The notes under the pieces were generated by a model. That model saw only the letters and a list, made by a program, of their open reading frames with translations. It did no database searches and was not told where the DNA came from. Shown here piece after piece: positions 17,088-27,216 of a stretch of DNA of 64,000 nucleotides (position 1 is its first letter; each line of letters begins with the position of its first letter). A program made the translations under genes and the position numbers. The DNA is from Neobacillus sp. CF12 (GTDB lineage Bacteria; Bacillota; Bacilli; Bacillales; Cytobacillaceae): positions 4,151,501 to 4,215,500 of the forward strand of contig NZ_JAUCEU010000007.1 in NCBI RefSeq assembly GCF_030348765.1. The letters run 5' to 3'.

Positions 17088-18203
17088 ATGGCTAATAGAA
17101 TATTCCTTTCATCACCACATATGAGTGATGAAGGCTATGAAATGCAATATGTAAAGGAAGCTTTTGATACAAACTGGATAGCTCCTCTAGGGGAAAATGT
17201 AAATCAGTTTGAAACGGAATTAGCAACAAAGGTAGGCTCTAAAACTGCTGCAGCACTAACCTCAGGAACGGCTGCTATTCATTTAGCTCTTAAAGCAGCA
17301 GGAGTTGGAGAAGGGGATATTGTCTTCTGTCCGACGCTAACATTCTCAGCAACTGCTAATCCAATTATCTATCAAAATGCAATTCCTGTTTTTATTGATA
17401 GTGATTATAAAACCTGGAATATGTGTCCGAAAGCGTTAGAAGAAGCATTTGAGAAATACCCAGATGTCAGAGTGGTAATTGTTGTTCATCTATATGGACT
17501 ATCAGCAGATATGGATAAAATAGTAGAGCTTTGTAAAAAGCATAATGTTGTTTTGATAGAGGACGCAGCTGAGTCATTAGGTACTTACTATAAAGGAAAA
17601 CATACTGGTACTTTTGGTGACTATGGAATCTTTTCCTTTAATGGAAACAAGATTATCACTACTTCTGGCGGTGGGATGTTAGTTTCTGATAATGAAGAAA
17701 GAATATCAAAAGTGAGATTTTGGGCAACTCAATCTAGGGATGATGCTAGACACTACCAACATAGCGAACTAGGGTTTAATTATCGAATTAGCAATGTTGT
17801 TGCTGGAATTGGTAGAGGACAGCTTAAGGTATTAGATCAGCGGGTTAAAAAGAAAAACTATATTTTTGAATTTTATAAAAGGGAACTTGGTGATCTTGAT
17901 GGTGTAGAGTTCATGCCAAGTAATGATTGGAATGAACCTAACTATTGGCTAAGTTCTATGACTATAAGTGGTAATGTTAGACCAATAGAAATTATGGAAG
18001 CTCTTGAAAAAGAAAATATAGAGTCTAGGCCTATTTGGAAGCCAATGCACAAGCAGCCATTTTTTGAGAAGTATGATTTTGTTGGAACTGATGTTTCAGA
18101 GAAGTTGTTTGAGAATGGTGTTTGTTTGCCCTCAGATACAAAGATGACGGATGAGGATCTAAAAAGAGTAGTAGATATTATTAAGGGGTTGTGGTTAAGG
18201 TAA
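17088..18203 (+). CDS. epsN: DegT/DnrJ/EryC1 aminotransferase (EpsN/PglE-like)
   Basis: PLP-dependent aminotransferase, probably converting the 4-keto product of EpsC to the 4-amino sugar. Typical features are EDAAESLGT (about 162-170), TFGDYGIFSFNGNKIITT with the PLP lysine near residue 187, and GGML. Length 371 residues. It lies between epsC and epsL/epsM, so the set epsC-N-M forms the complete UDP-diacetylbacillosamine route. Its stop codon overlaps the next start (TAATG). The ribosome site GGAAGGAAG is well spaced. Confidence 0.92.
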   Translation: MANRIFLSSPHMSDEGYEMQYVKEAFDTNWIAPLGENVNQFETELATKVGSKTAAALTSGTAAIHLALKAAGVGEGDIVFCPTLTFSATANPIIYQNAIPVFIDSDYKTWNMCPKALEEAFEKYPDVRVVIVVHLYGLSADMDKIVELCKKHNVVLIEDAAESLGTYYKGKHTGTFGDYGIFSFNGNKIITTSGGGMLVSDNEERISKVRFWATQSRDDARHYQHSELGFNYRISNVVAGIGRGQLKVLDQRVKKKNYIFEFYKRELGDLDGVEFMPSNDWNEPNYWLSSMTISGNVRPIEIMEALEKENIESRPIWKPMHKQPFFEKYDFVGTDVSEKLFENGVCLPSDTKMTDEDLKRVVDIIKGLWLR

Positions 18204-18835
18204 TGAAGAATACCAAAGGTGGTATTTATAAAAGGTTTATAAAAAGACCGATGGATTTTCTTTTATCTTTGATTGCTATTATAGTTCTCAGTCCGATTCT
18301 TTTAATCGTAGCTATTCTTGTAAGAAAAAAGTTAGGCAACCCTGTTTTGTTTAAACAGGAAAGACCTGGTTTGAATGGAAAAATTTTTATGATGTTTAAG
18401 TTTAGAACGATGACGGATGAAAGGGATAAAAATGGAGAATTACTGCCAGATAGTATTAGGTTGACTAAGTTTGGAAGATTCCTAAGGTCCACATCCCTTG
18501 ATGAATTGCCGGAACTTTTTAATATATTAAAAGGAGACATGTCCATAATTGGTCCGAGACCTTTATTGGTACAATACCTGCCATTATATAATGAACACCA
18601 GAAACGGCGACATGAAGTAAGACCTGGTTTATCGGGCCTTGCGCAAGCAAGTGGTAGAAATGCTATCGCTTGGGAAGATAAATTTAATCTTGATGTTGAG
18701 TATGTTAATAATGTGAGCTTCATTCAAGATTGGAAAATTATCTTTTTAACAATTAAAAAGGTTTTTGTTAGAGAAGGAATTAATTCAGAAACTTCAGTGA
18801 CAATGGAACCCTTTAAGGGTACTAAAGAAGGATAG
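18203..18835 (+). CDS. epsL: Undecaprenyl-phosphate phosphoglycosyl transferase (PglC/EpsL-like)
   Basis: Initiating transferase that places the first sugar-1-phosphate (probably diacetylbacillosamine) on undecaprenyl phosphate. One N-terminal re-entrant membrane helix (about residues 17-37) precedes the catalytic domain with FKQERPGLNGKIF, FKFRTM, the Asp-Glu pair in SLDELPELFN, and GDMSIIGPRPLL. Length 210 residues, small as in monotopic PglC. A GTG at 18191 is in frame, but ATG 18203 overlaps the preceding stop as TAATG, which suggests coupling. Confidence 0.93.
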   Translation: MKNTKGGIYKRFIKRPMDFLLSLIAIIVLSPILLIVAILVRKKLGNPVLFKQERPGLNGKIFMMFKFRTMTDERDKNGELLPDSIRLTKFGRFLRSTSLDELPELFNILKGDMSIIGPRPLLVQYLPLYNEHQKRRHEVRPGLSGLAQASGRNAIAWEDKFNLDVEYVNNVSFIQDWKIIFLTIKKVFVREGINSETSVTMEPFKGTKEG

Positions 18836-18844
18836 ATTAGGACA

Positions 18845-19468
18845 ATGAAAAATAAACTTCTGATTATTGGTGCAAGTGGACATGGAAAAGTTTGTGCGGA
18901 CATTGCATTAAAGATGAATAGATGGGAAGCTATTGCTTTTTTAGACGATAATGAAAGTGTAAAGTCATCTATGGGAATAGAAGTTATAGGTACATCAAAT
19001 GAGGCGACTAGTTATTTGGATGAATATGACTTTTTTGTAGGAATTGGTAATAATTCCATTCGTCAAAAGGTAATTGCAGAACTCGAAGAGGCGGGTGCAA
19101 GTATCGTAACACTAATTCACCCTAATGCTGTTATCAGTGAATATGTTAATATTTCATACGGAACTGTAGTGATGGCTGGCGTAATAATTAATAGCTGCAC
19201 TAAGATCGGTAAAGGTTGTATTATCAACACTGCTGCTACAATTGACCATGATAATATGATTGAGGATTATGTTCATATTTCACCAGGAGTACACTTAGCG
19301 GGGACAGTTAAAATTGGGCAAGGGTCCTGGTTAGGAATAGGTAGTGTAGTAAGTAATAATGTAAACATTATCAGCGGTTGCAATGTTGGGGCAGGTGCAG
19401 TAGTTGTAAAAAGTATAAATGAACCTGGAGTGTATGTTGGTGTTCCTGTTAGGAGAGTTTTAACATGA
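18845..19468 (+). CDS. epsM: Sugar O/N-acetyltransferase (PglD/EpsM/NeuD-like)
   Basis: N-acetylates UDP-4-amino sugar to UDP-diacetylbacillosamine using acetyl-CoA. The N-terminal Rossmann-like part has IIGASGHGKVCADI (residues ~7-20). The C-terminal left-handed beta-helix is made of hexapeptide repeats (IGKGCI, IEDYVH, IGQGSW, IISGCN). His at about 138 in ATIDHDN is the catalytic base. 207 residues, same as relatives. It shares an ATGA overlap with the next gene. Confidence 0.92.
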   Translation: MKNKLLIIGASGHGKVCADIALKMNRWEAIAFLDDNESVKSSMGIEVIGTSNEATSYLDEYDFFVGIGNNSIRQKVIAELEEAGASIVTLIHPNAVISEYVNISYGTVVMAGVIINSCTKIGKGCIINTAATIDHDNMIEDYVHISPGVHLAGTVKIGQGSWLGIGSVVSNNVNIISGCNVGAGAVVVKSINEPGVYVGVPVRRVLT

Positions 19469-20592
19469 AAGTACTTGTTTTAGCTAATTTCGGTATGGGT
19501 TTATATAATTTTAGAAAAGAATTATTAGAAGAATTGATTAAACAAAATCACGAGGTTTATATTTCTCTACCCAATGATGAATTTGTGCCGAAATTGGAAG
19601 ATTTAGGTTGTAAATTCATTGATACCACGCTGGAGAGGCGCGGTACAAATCCATTCAGAGATTTAAAACTTTTGCTCTACTATTTAAAAATTATAAAAAC
19701 TATTAAACCTGATATTGTATTAACTTATACTATTAAACCTAATGTTTATGGCGGTATCGCGTGTTCATTTACTAGCACACCATATATTACCAATATAACA
19801 GGATTAGGGACCTCAGTCGAAAATAAGGGTCTAATTCAAAAAATCACACTGATGCTTTATAAGAGGGGACTAAAAAAAGCATCGTGTGTATTCTTTCAAA
19901 ATGAAACTAATCGAAAGTTTTTTATTGATAACGGAATTGTTAAGAGTAATACCAGGCTAATTCCAGGCTCGGGTGTGAATGTTAAACAACATAAATTTGA
20001 GGAATATCCTAATGATGAAAGGGAGATTAGATTCCTATTTATTGGACGAATAATGAAAGCAAAAGGGATAGAAGAATTATTAAAAGCGGCTAAAATCGTA
20101 AGGGATAAATATCCAAGTGTACAGTTTAATTTAGTTGGTGGTAGTGAGGAAGATTACACTCAACAATTAGAAGAATTAAATAATCTAGGAGTTATTAGAT
20201 ATCACGGGCTACAAGATGATGTACATTCTTTTATTAAAAAATCTCATGCTACTATCCTCCCTTCATATCATGAAGGTTTGGCTAATGTCCTGCTGGAATC
20301 TGCATCTTCTGGACGGCCAGTATTGGCTTCAAGAGTACCAGGATGTTTTGAAACCTTTGAAGACGGATTGACTGGTTTGGGTTTTGAGGCTAGGAGTGTT
20401 GAAAGTTTAGTTAACGCAATTACTAAATTTATAAATATACCATATAACCAAAAAAAGGCAATGGGATCAGCTGGACGAAAAAAGATGGAAAAAGAGTTTG
20501 ATAGAAATATAGTTATTGATGCTTACTTAGAAGAAATAAAATCAATTATGGAAATGGAGAATTATGATGAACCTATACGAGAAATTAATTAA
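19465..20592 (+). CDS. Glycosyltransferase family 4 (EpsD/PglA-like)
   Basis: GT-B fold transferase of 375 residues. N-terminal [32 protein letters not shown] in the acceptor domain, and C-terminal [18 protein letters not shown] plus EX7E in [20 protein letters not shown] mark it as GT4. This subgroup (PglA, CapM, EpsD) commonly adds the second sugar to undecaprenyl-PP-diNAcBac, consistent with the preceding genes. It starts at the ATGA overlap with epsM and overlaps the next gene by ~26 bp. Confidence 0.92.
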   Translation: MKVLVLANFGMGLYNFRKELLEELIKQNHEVYISLPNDEFVPKLEDLGCKFIDTTLERRGTNPFRDLKLLLYYLKIIKTIKPDIVLTYTIKPNVYGGIACSFTSTPYITNITGLGTSVENKGLIQKITLMLYKRGLKKASCVFFQNETNRKFFIDNGIVKSNTRLIPGSGVNVKQHKFEEYPNDEREIRFLFIGRIMKAKGIEELLKAAKIVRDKYPSVQFNLVGGSEEDYTQQLEELNNLGVIRYHGLQDDVHSFIKKSHATILPSYHEGLANVLLESASSGRPVLASRVPGCFETFEDGLTGLGFEARSVESLVNAITKFINIPYNQKKAMGSAGRKKMEKEFDRNIVIDAYLEEIKSIMEMENYDEPIREIN

Positions 20593-21949
20593 TAGAGAAG
20601 AGAAAATATCATTAGTTGGATTAGGCTATGTTGGTATGCCAATTGCTGTAGCTTTTGCTAAGAAAGTTGATGTTATTGGTTTTGATGTTAATAAGGAAAA
20701 AGTTGAACTATATAAAAATGGAATTGATCCTACAAAGGAAGTAGGAAATGAGGTAATTAAGAATACGACTGTTGAATTTACATCGGATGAAGCTAGGCTT
20801 AGAGAAGTAAAATTTCATATCGTAGCTGTTCCTACCCCTGTAAAGGATGATCATACACCAGATTTAACACCGGTAGAATCTGCAAGTCGCACTTTAGGTA
20901 GAAACTTAACTAAAGGTTCGATAGTTGTCTTTGAATCTACTGTTTATCCAGGTGTAACTGAAGATATCTGTGTTCCAATCCTAGAAAAAGAGTCTGGATT
21001 AAAGTGTGGAGTAGATTTTAAAGTTGGCTATTCTCCAGAAAGAATTAATCCTGGTGATAAAGTCCATAGACTCGAAACTATTGTAAAAGTTGTATCAGGC
21101 CAAGATGAAGAAACATTAGATACTGTGGCGAAAGTATATGAATTAGTTGTTGAAGCTGGTGTGTATAAAGCAGCAACCATTAAAGTGGCTGAGGCCGCAA
21201 AGGTCATAGAGAATTCACAACGTGATATTAATATTGCTTTTATGAATGAGCTTTCCATCATATTTAATAAAATGGGAATTGATACGAAAGCAGTACTTGA
21301 AGCTGCTGGAACGAAATGGAACTTCCTTAATTTCTCTCCAGGGCTAGTTGGTGGTCACTGTATAGGGGTTGACCCATACTACTTAACGTACAAGGCCGAG
21401 CAAATGGGTTACCATTCTCAGATCATTCTTTCAGGTAGAAAAATTAATGACGATATGGGCAAATATATTGCTGAAAGTATAGTAAAGAAAATGATTAAGG
21501 CAAATAAACAAATAAATGGTGCAAAAGTAGCTATCTTTGGTATTACGTTTAAAGAGAACTGTCCCGATGTTCGAAATACAAAAGTAATCGACGTAATTCA
21601 GGAATTAGAAGAGTACGGAGTAGACGTCAAAGTTGTAGATCCTGAAGCAGATAGAGAAGATCTATGGCGTGAATATAGAATTAATCTTAGTGAGGTAGAA
21701 GATATAAAAGATATGGATGCTGTAATCTTTGCAGTTCCACACGATGAATTTAAAGCTATTCAATTGGAAGATGTAAAAAGAATGTTTGGAACACCTCGTT
21801 ATGTAAATACAGAAGTAATGAATGAGGTAGCCGCAACATCCGAGTTTGAAATAGATAATGATAGAAATGATTGTGTATTAGTGGATATCAAAGGAATTTT
21901 TAATCGGGCAGAGGCAGAGGATGCAGGCTTTTTATATTGGAGGTTATAA
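20567..21949 (+). CDS. UDP-N-acetyl-hexosamine 6-dehydrogenase (WbpO/TviB-like)
   Basis: NAD-dependent oxidation of UDP-GlcNAc or UDP-GalNAc to the uronic acid. NAD site [16 protein letters not shown] near residue 20. Then SPERINPGD, the substrate segment [15 protein letters not shown], and the catalytic cysteine in [12 protein letters not shown]. The C-terminal domain has [15 protein letters not shown]. 460 residues from ATG 20567 (GGAG is 7 bases upstream; ATG 20564 is the alternative). Paired with the WbpP/TviC-like epimerase that follows, it gives UDP-GalNAcA as in Vi antigen synthesis (known pathway; substrate inferred). Confidence 0.92.
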   Translation: MNLYEKLINREEKISLVGLGYVGMPIAVAFAKKVDVIGFDVNKEKVELYKNGIDPTKEVGNEVIKNTTVEFTSDEARLREVKFHIVAVPTPVKDDHTPDLTPVESASRTLGRNLTKGSIVVFESTVYPGVTEDICVPILEKESGLKCGVDFKVGYSPERINPGDKVHRLETIVKVVSGQDEETLDTVAKVYELVVEAGVYKAATIKVAEAAKVIENSQRDINIAFMNELSIIFNKMGIDTKAVLEAAGTKWNFLNFSPGLVGGHCIGVDPYYLTYKAEQMGYHSQIILSGRKINDDMGKYIAESIVKKMIKANKQINGAKVAIFGITFKENCPDVRNTKVIDVIQELEEYGVDVKVVDPEADREDLWREYRINLSEVEDIKDMDAVIFAVPHDEFKAIQLEDVKRMFGTPRYVNTEVMNEVAATSEFEIDNDRNDCVLVDIKGIFNRAEAEDAGFLYWRL

Positions 21950-21951
21950 AA

Positions 21952-22926
21952 GTGGGGTATGAAAATATAAAGTTTCCAGAGGGAAGTAAATTTTTAGTTA
22001 CTGGTTCGGCAGGTTTTATTGGCTCTAATTTAGTAGAAGCTTTACTTAAGTTAGGTTATGAAGTCAGAGGTCTTGATAATCTTTCTACTGGAAAAAAGGA
22101 AAATGTAGAAGAATTTTTAATCAATCCTAACTACGACTTTATCGAAGGAGATATTCGTGATCTTGACACATGTATGAAAGCTTGTGAAGGGATTGATTAT
22201 GTTTTAAATCAAGCTGCATGGGGAAGCGTTCCAAGAAGTATTGAGATGCCTTTGTTTTATGAAGAAATAAATATTAAAGGGACATTAAATATGATGGAAG
22301 CTGCCAGGCAGAATGGTGTAAAGAAATTTGTTTATGCTTCAAGTTCCTCAGTATATGGCGACGAGCCAAATCTTCCCAAAAAGGAAGGAAGAGAGGGTAA
22401 TGTTTTATCACCTTATTCACTCACCAAAAAAGTAGATGAGGAATATGGAAAACTCTATACTAAATTATATGGACTTGATACCTATGGCTTACGCTATTTC
22501 AATGTATTTGGTAGAAGACAAAATCCAGAAGGAGCATATGCTGCGGTTATTCCAAAGCTTATTAAACAATTACTAAATGATGAAGCACCAACAATTAATG
22601 GTGATGGAAAGCAGAGTAGAGATTTTACTTATATCGAAAATGTAATTGAAGCTAACTTGAAGGCTTGTAATGCAACCCACGAAGCAGCAGGGCAAGCCTA
22701 TAATATTGCTTACGGTGGAAGAGAGTATTTGATTGATATCTATAACCATTTGCTGAATATATTAGGAAAAGATATTCAGCCAATTTTTGGACCTGATCGT
22801 AAAGGTGATATTAAGCATAGTAATGCAGATATTAGTAAGGCCAAAGAAATGTTAGGATATGCTCCAGAGTGGAGTTTTGAAAGGGGAATTAGAACTGCAA
22901 TTGAGTGGTATAGAAGATATTTATAA
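21952..22926 (+). CDS. UDP-N-acetylglucosamine(-uronate) 4-epimerase (WbpP/TviC-like SDR)
   Basis: Extended SDR. NAD site TGSAGFIGSNL (about residues 14-24), catalytic SSSSVYG and YSLTKK (Tyr-x3-Lys), and GLRYFNVFGRRQNP, typical of the WbpP group. A reading frame opens at TTG 21937, but GGAGGT sits 7 bases before GTG 21952, which I take as the start (324 residues). It overlaps nothing and is 2 bp after the dehydrogenase stop. Together the pair converts UDP-GlcNAc to UDP-GalNAcA or the reverse order (inference). Confidence 0.92.
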   Translation: MGYENIKFPEGSKFLVTGSAGFIGSNLVEALLKLGYEVRGLDNLSTGKKENVEEFLINPNYDFIEGDIRDLDTCMKACEGIDYVLNQAAWGSVPRSIEMPLFYEEINIKGTLNMMEAARQNGVKKFVYASSSSVYGDEPNLPKKEGREGNVLSPYSLTKKVDEEYGKLYTKLYGLDTYGLRYFNVFGRRQNPEGAYAAVIPKLIKQLLNDEAPTINGDGKQSRDFTYIENVIEANLKACNATHEAAGQAYNIAYGGREYLIDIYNHLLNILGKDIQPIFGPDRKGDIKHSNADISKAKEMLGYAPEWSFERGIRTAIEWYRRYL

Positions 22927-22950
22927 AATATTATTATGGTAGGGATGACA

Positions 22951-23871
22951 ATGTTTGAAGAAAATATTGTAAGTGTGGTTATACCAACATATAAACGAGC
23001 AGATACTTTACCAAGGGCTATAGACTCTGTATTGAATCAATCGTATAAAAATATTGAAATTATTGTCGTTGATGACAATAATCCAGATACTGAGTATAGG
23101 AAATATACAGAGAGTATAATGGACATGTATAAGAAATATAAAAATGTAATCTATTTAAAGCATGACAAAAATAAAAATGGTTCAGCTGCTAGGAATACGG
23201 GAATTAGACATGCAAATGGTGAGTATATTATGTTTCTTGATGATGATGATGAATTTTTTCCTGAAAAGGTATCTGCCCAGGTTAAACGGCTAAATAGTTT
23301 AGATAATAGTTGGGGAGCATGCTATACAAATTATATTCGAAAAAAAAATGGAGAAACAATTGTTTGGGGCGCAGAAAAAAGAGAAGGAAGCCTATTAAGT
23401 GAAGAATTGATGCGAAATTTATTCGTACATGCTGGCTCAAACTTATTAATTAGAAAAAGTGTAGTAGATGAAATAAATGGTTTTGATGAAAACTTTGAAA
23501 GGAACCAAGATATTGAATTTTTATCTCGAATACTTATGAGGTATAAACTTGCCTACGCAGATGTTATAGGTTTAATTGTACATGTCCATAATAATAAGCC
23601 CAACAAAAAAAGTTTTGAGGAAATTACATTTGATTATATTCAAAAGTTCACTCCAATAATAAATCGACTCCCGGAAAGTGATAAAATAAAAATAAACAAA
23701 ATGATTAATCTGCAGCTGTTTCGGCATTATATTACAACGTTTGGTAAAAGAAAAAAAGCAATAATACAAATTATTAAAAGAGAACTAACGGTTGGACTGA
23801 TTATTAGATATATTTTTCATCTGGTAAATAGAAAATTAACAAAAAAGGCCTTTGGATTTAAAATTAAGTAA
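22951..23871 (+). CDS. Glycosyltransferase family 2
   Basis: GT-A inverting transferase of 306 residues. VVIPTYKRADTLPRAIDSVL at the N-terminus, the metal/UDP-binding run FLDDDDEF (about 94-101), and the catalytic-base segment RNQDIEFLSR mark GT2. A basic, hydrophobic C-terminal tail probably touches the membrane. In-frame ATGs also occur at 22936 and 22945; AGGGATGA fits ATG 22951 best. From this gene onward the operon becomes markedly more AT-rich, typical of strain-specific EPS genes. Confidence 0.9.
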   Translation: MFEENIVSVVIPTYKRADTLPRAIDSVLNQSYKNIEIIVVDDNNPDTEYRKYTESIMDMYKKYKNVIYLKHDKNKNGSAARNTGIRHANGEYIMFLDDDDEFFPEKVSAQVKRLNSLDNSWGACYTNYIRKKNGETIVWGAEKREGSLLSEELMRNLFVHAGSNLLIRKSVVDEINGFDENFERNQDIEFLSRILMRYKLAYADVIGLIVHVHNNKPNKKSFEEITFDYIQKFTPIINRLPESDKIKINKMINLQLFRHYITTFGKRKKAIIQIIKRELTVGLIIRYIFHLVNRKLTKKAFGFKIK

Positions 23872-24071
23872 TTTTATTTACTGTTTTATGCGATGTCCTA
23901 AATGAATCTAGTAAAAATTATCTATACTTTGGGTTCAATAATAGTTTAGCAATGATTAAGTTTAATCAGACTTAAACTGATAATAGTTAGAGCAAAAGTA
24001 AAACTGCAGATCAAACTTGATATGGTTATAAAATTTGTAACTTCCAAATCTATCCTATCGTTATTCATTAG

Positions 24072-24103
24072 ACCAGAGGAAGAAACCCTCTGGTTATTTT
24101 ATT
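24072..24103 (+). terminator. Possible intrinsic terminator within the EPS operon
   Basis: ACCAGAGG (24072-24079) pairs with CCTCTGGT (24087-24094), followed by TATTTTATT. It lies in a 296-bp gap (23872-24167) with no gene seen. If the EAR works as in Bacillus, antitermination would carry through it. Confidence 0.65.
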
Positions 24104-24167
24104 GTTTGATTATATAAAATATAAGTATGTAACTACTAGTTCCAAACTCTCTTGGAGGTGTTTTGAT

Positions 24168-24737
24168 TTGAAAAAACTTTTAATAAAATTATTTATTAAT
24201 ATTTCTAAAGTAATTATGTCTATTGCTTACGATAGGAGATATTTAAAGGGGCGGTGGTTTGATAATTCAGCGAAAGGTTGGCGTTGGTGTTGGAGAAGTT
24301 TTTTTATGCAAAAAATAGTTGGTTATAATAGAAAGGTTCCCTTTCCTGTATCACATCGTAATAATATAGGCAGTTATAATAATCTTATATTTGACCCTGA
24401 TGATATAAATAACTTTCAAAACTTTGGTTGTTATTATCAGAACTTTGAAGCAAAAATTACAATTGGTAAAGGAACATATATTGCACCTAATGTTGGATTA
24501 ATTACACAAAATCATAAAATTGGTGAGTTAGATAAACATGATGTAGCCAAAGAGATAAAATTAGGAGAAAAATGCTGGATAGGCATGAATTCTACCATAT
24601 TACCAGGAGTTACTTTAGGTGACAATACTGTTGTTGGGGCAGGTTCTGTTGTAACTAAAAGTTTTCCTAATGGAAATTGTGTTTTAGTTGGAAACCCTGC
24701 AAGAATATTAAGAAGGCTGGATAGTAATGAAAAATAA
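24168..24737 (+). CDS. Hexapeptide-repeat acyltransferase (serine acetyltransferase/WcaF-like)
   Basis: Left-handed beta-helix acyltransferase of 189 residues, probably O-acetylating an EPS sugar with acetyl-CoA. Repeats IGKGTYIAPNVGLI, IKLGEKCWIGMNSTILPGVTLGDNTVVGAGSVV and LVGNPARIL are diagnostic. The N-terminal ~60 residues (YDRRYLKGRWFDN) are as seen in EPS-linked members. The frame is open from 24102, but GGAGGTG is 9 bases before TTG 24168, giving KKLLIKL after the start. It overlaps the next gene by 11 bp. Confidence 0.87.
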   Translation: MKKLLIKLFINISKVIMSIAYDRRYLKGRWFDNSAKGWRWCWRSFFMQKIVGYNRKVPFPVSHRNNIGSYNNLIFDPDDINNFQNFGCYYQNFEAKITIGKGTYIAPNVGLITQNHKIGELDKHDVAKEIKLGEKCWIGMNSTILPGVTLGDNTVVGAGSVVTKSFPNGNCVLVGNPARILRRLDSNEK

Positions 24738-25935
24738 AATTGCCATAATTACCCCATTTTATCCAATAAAGCATAGAAACGATTTGTTCGAAGATACAAA
24801 AGCGATTTATTATCTTTTAAAGGATTTTCCTAAAGATAGTGATGTTTTGATTATACATTTATATATGCATGGCTTTAGAACTGCTTTTAAACAACTCAGG
24901 AAAGTTTTGTCGATAAAAGGAAATTATAAACATTATTTATATAAGGATGATTATGGAAATAGACTTATTTTTTTTGAATATTTACTTTTATTTCCAAAGT
25001 CTATAAAAACACTTTCTTATTTTAGCAAGAAAATCATTAACATATTAAAGGATTTTTCAATAAAAGAGCAATATACTCCCGAAATTGCTGTTGTACATTT
25101 TCCAACTTACTATGTTGACCTAATGAATAAAATCAGTTTATTTCCCAAAACTATAGCTATTTTACATTCATTTGACATAAAAAATATAAAAAATAGAGGT
25201 AAGATTAAACAGTGGGAGGATTATTTTAATAACTTCAATGCAATTGGCTTTAGATCATACCAAATAAAAAAAGAGTTTGAAAACCTAATAGAATTCAAGG
25301 GAAAAAAGTTTATGTGCTTATCCGGTATCCCGGAAAATTACATTTCACATCAAATAAATAGTTCGAATTACAATGTAAAAGAAAAAATTAATTTAACATT
25401 TGCAGGAAGATTGGATAGTAATAAAAATGTAGCTAATACAATTCTAGCTTTAAATAAGATTGATAAAAAAATACAATTTTCATTTACAATAATTGGTGAT
25501 GGAGAAGAGAAAAACGGTATTAAGAAAATTGCACAAAATATTGGGATGTTTGACAGGATTAATTTTACAGGAAGATTAAGTAGAGAAAAAACATTCGAAT
25601 CTATGATTAATGCAGATATTTTTATTATGGTAAGCAAAAAGGAAACTTTAGGTATTGTTTATTTAGAAGCAATGGCTGCTGGGTGTATAATAATAGGAAC
25701 ACGTGGACAAGGAATAGATGGTATTATTATTGATGGAGAAAATGGATTTTTAACTGATTCCAATAATATAAATGAAATATCCCAAACAATTTATCGTGTT
25801 ATGACTTTGTCATCAGAAGAACAAGAGAGAATAAGGAAAAATGCAAGAAGGACAATAGAATCATTAAATGAAAAAACTGTATCAAGAGAATACTTCTATA
25901 ATATATGCTCTATTAAACAGGAGGAAAATATATAA
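24727..25935 (+). CDS. Glycosyltransferase family 4
   Basis: 402-residue GT4. The N-terminal half is divergent; the C-terminal domain has LTFAGRLDSNKNVANTI, IIGDGEEKNGIKKIA, INFTGRLSREKTFESM and the EX7E motif KETLGIVYLEAMAAGCIIIG. Starts within the previous gene (11-bp overlap, weak ribosome site), consistent with coupling. Extremely AT-rich. Acceptor and donor unknown. Confidence 0.88.
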   Translation: MKNKIAIITPFYPIKHRNDLFEDTKAIYYLLKDFPKDSDVLIIHLYMHGFRTAFKQLRKVLSIKGNYKHYLYKDDYGNRLIFFEYLLLFPKSIKTLSYFSKKIINILKDFSIKEQYTPEIAVVHFPTYYVDLMNKISLFPKTIAILHSFDIKNIKNRGKIKQWEDYFNNFNAIGFRSYQIKKEFENLIEFKGKKFMCLSGIPENYISHQINSSNYNVKEKINLTFAGRLDSNKNVANTILALNKIDKKIQFSFTIIGDGEEKNGIKKIAQNIGMFDRINFTGRLSREKTFESMINADIFIMVSKKETLGIVYLEAMAAGCIIIGTRGQGIDGIIIDGENGFLTDSNNINEISQTIYRVMTLSSEEQERIRKNARRTIESLNEKTVSREYFYNICSIKQEENI

Positions 25936-27216
25936 ATGTTGGTAAAGAATTTACTAGGTGGTGGAGTGGGAAAGGCAATCCTAATTTTAACGTCAGGTTC
26001 TATAATTGCTCAATTTTTAACGATCTTAGTATCACCACTTCTTACTAGATTTTATACACCAGCCGAACTTGGTGTTTACACTTTAATTTTAACCGCTGAA
26101 AGTTTGTTTGGTAGTATTTTATGTGGCAGATATGATGTTTCTATAGTATCAGAGTCTGATCCAAAAAAGGTTTTTCCACTAATAAAATTATCTTTAATAA
26201 TAACACTTATCTTTAGTACAATAGCTACAATTGGGTATGGAACATACTACTTTGTTGCCAATAATGAATATCAAGATTTCTCATATGCGGTTATTTTTAT
26301 CTTTATTATGCTAATTTTTAATGGATTAATGAGAATTTTAGAGGCATATAACAATAGATACAAAGAATACAAGATTATGTCAACTGTTTATGTTATTAAA
26401 ACAACTACTCAAAATCTTGGAGCTGTTATTCTTGGTTTTTTTAAACTCGGAACGATAGGATTATTAATATCACACACATTTGGAATGTTATTTGGTCTAA
26501 AAAAGCAGTCTACAAGGATTAGGCAGCATCTTAAAGAAATTCGAAAATCAAGCAAAAGTGAAGTATTACTAGTAATGAAGGAACATTCTAATATGCTGTT
26601 TTATTCAGTTCCTGCAACTTTCGCAAATCGTTTTTCATATACATCAATAATGCTATTTATTGAATCTTTATATGGATTAACAGTATTAGGTTTTTATTCT
26701 ATTTCTTACAAGGTTTTAGGTTTACCATTAACTGTTTTAAGTACTAATATTTCAAAGGTTTTTTTTCAAGAGGCATCAAGAGAATATGATAAAACAGGTA
26801 GGTTTATTAAAAGTTTTTTTAGGATAAGCGTTATCCTTCTTATATTAGCTGTTCCAATGGTTTTAATAATGTATTATATTGCACCGATAGTATTTGAAGT
26901 TGTATTTGGCCCGGGTTGGGGCAATGCAGGTGTATATGTACAAATACTTGCTCCAATGTTCGGAATTCGTTTTATAGTTAATACTGTTGCATATGGATTA
27001 CAGATTGTAAAAAAACAAAAGCAAGAGTTAGGTCTACAAATTTTGTTCATTACTGCATCAGTAGGTTGTTTTATACTTTCTAAAATATTTATGTTAAAAG
27101 TAAATGAATTTTTATTCTCTATAACAATATCATTTAGTTTAATATATATTATTTACTATCTAATCATAATGATGTATGCATATGGGAACAGAGGCCTTGA
27201 TTTACATCAAAAATAA
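25936..27216 (+). CDS. Wzx-type oligosaccharide flippase
   Basis: 426-residue polytopic membrane protein of the MATE/PST flippase superfamily, moving undecaprenyl-PP-linked repeat units to the outer face. About 10-12 hydrophobic segments from residue ~12 on. The start LVSPLLTRFYTPAELGVYTL (about 30-49) is characteristic of bacterial Wzx proteins. The ATG directly abuts the preceding stop, with AGGAGG as ribosome site. Forms the Wzx/Wzy pair with the polymerase gene downstream. Confidence 0.9.
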   Translation: MLVKNLLGGGVGKAILILTSGSIIAQFLTILVSPLLTRFYTPAELGVYTLILTAESLFGSILCGRYDVSIVSESDPKKVFPLIKLSLIITLIFSTIATIGYGTYYFVANNEYQDFSYAVIFIFIMLIFNGLMRILEAYNNRYKEYKIMSTVYVIKTTTQNLGAVILGFFKLGTIGLLISHTFGMLFGLKKQSTRIRQHLKEIRKSSKSEVLLVMKEHSNMLFYSVPATFANRFSYTSIMLFIESLYGLTVLGFYSISYKVLGLPLTVLSTNISKVFFQEASREYDKTGRFIKSFFRISVILLILAVPMVLIMYYIAPIVFEVVFGPGWGNAGVYVQILAPMFGIRFIVNTVAYGLQIVKKQKQELGLQILFITASVGCFILSKIFMLKVNEFLFSITISFSLIYIIYYLIIMMYAYGNRGLDLHQK

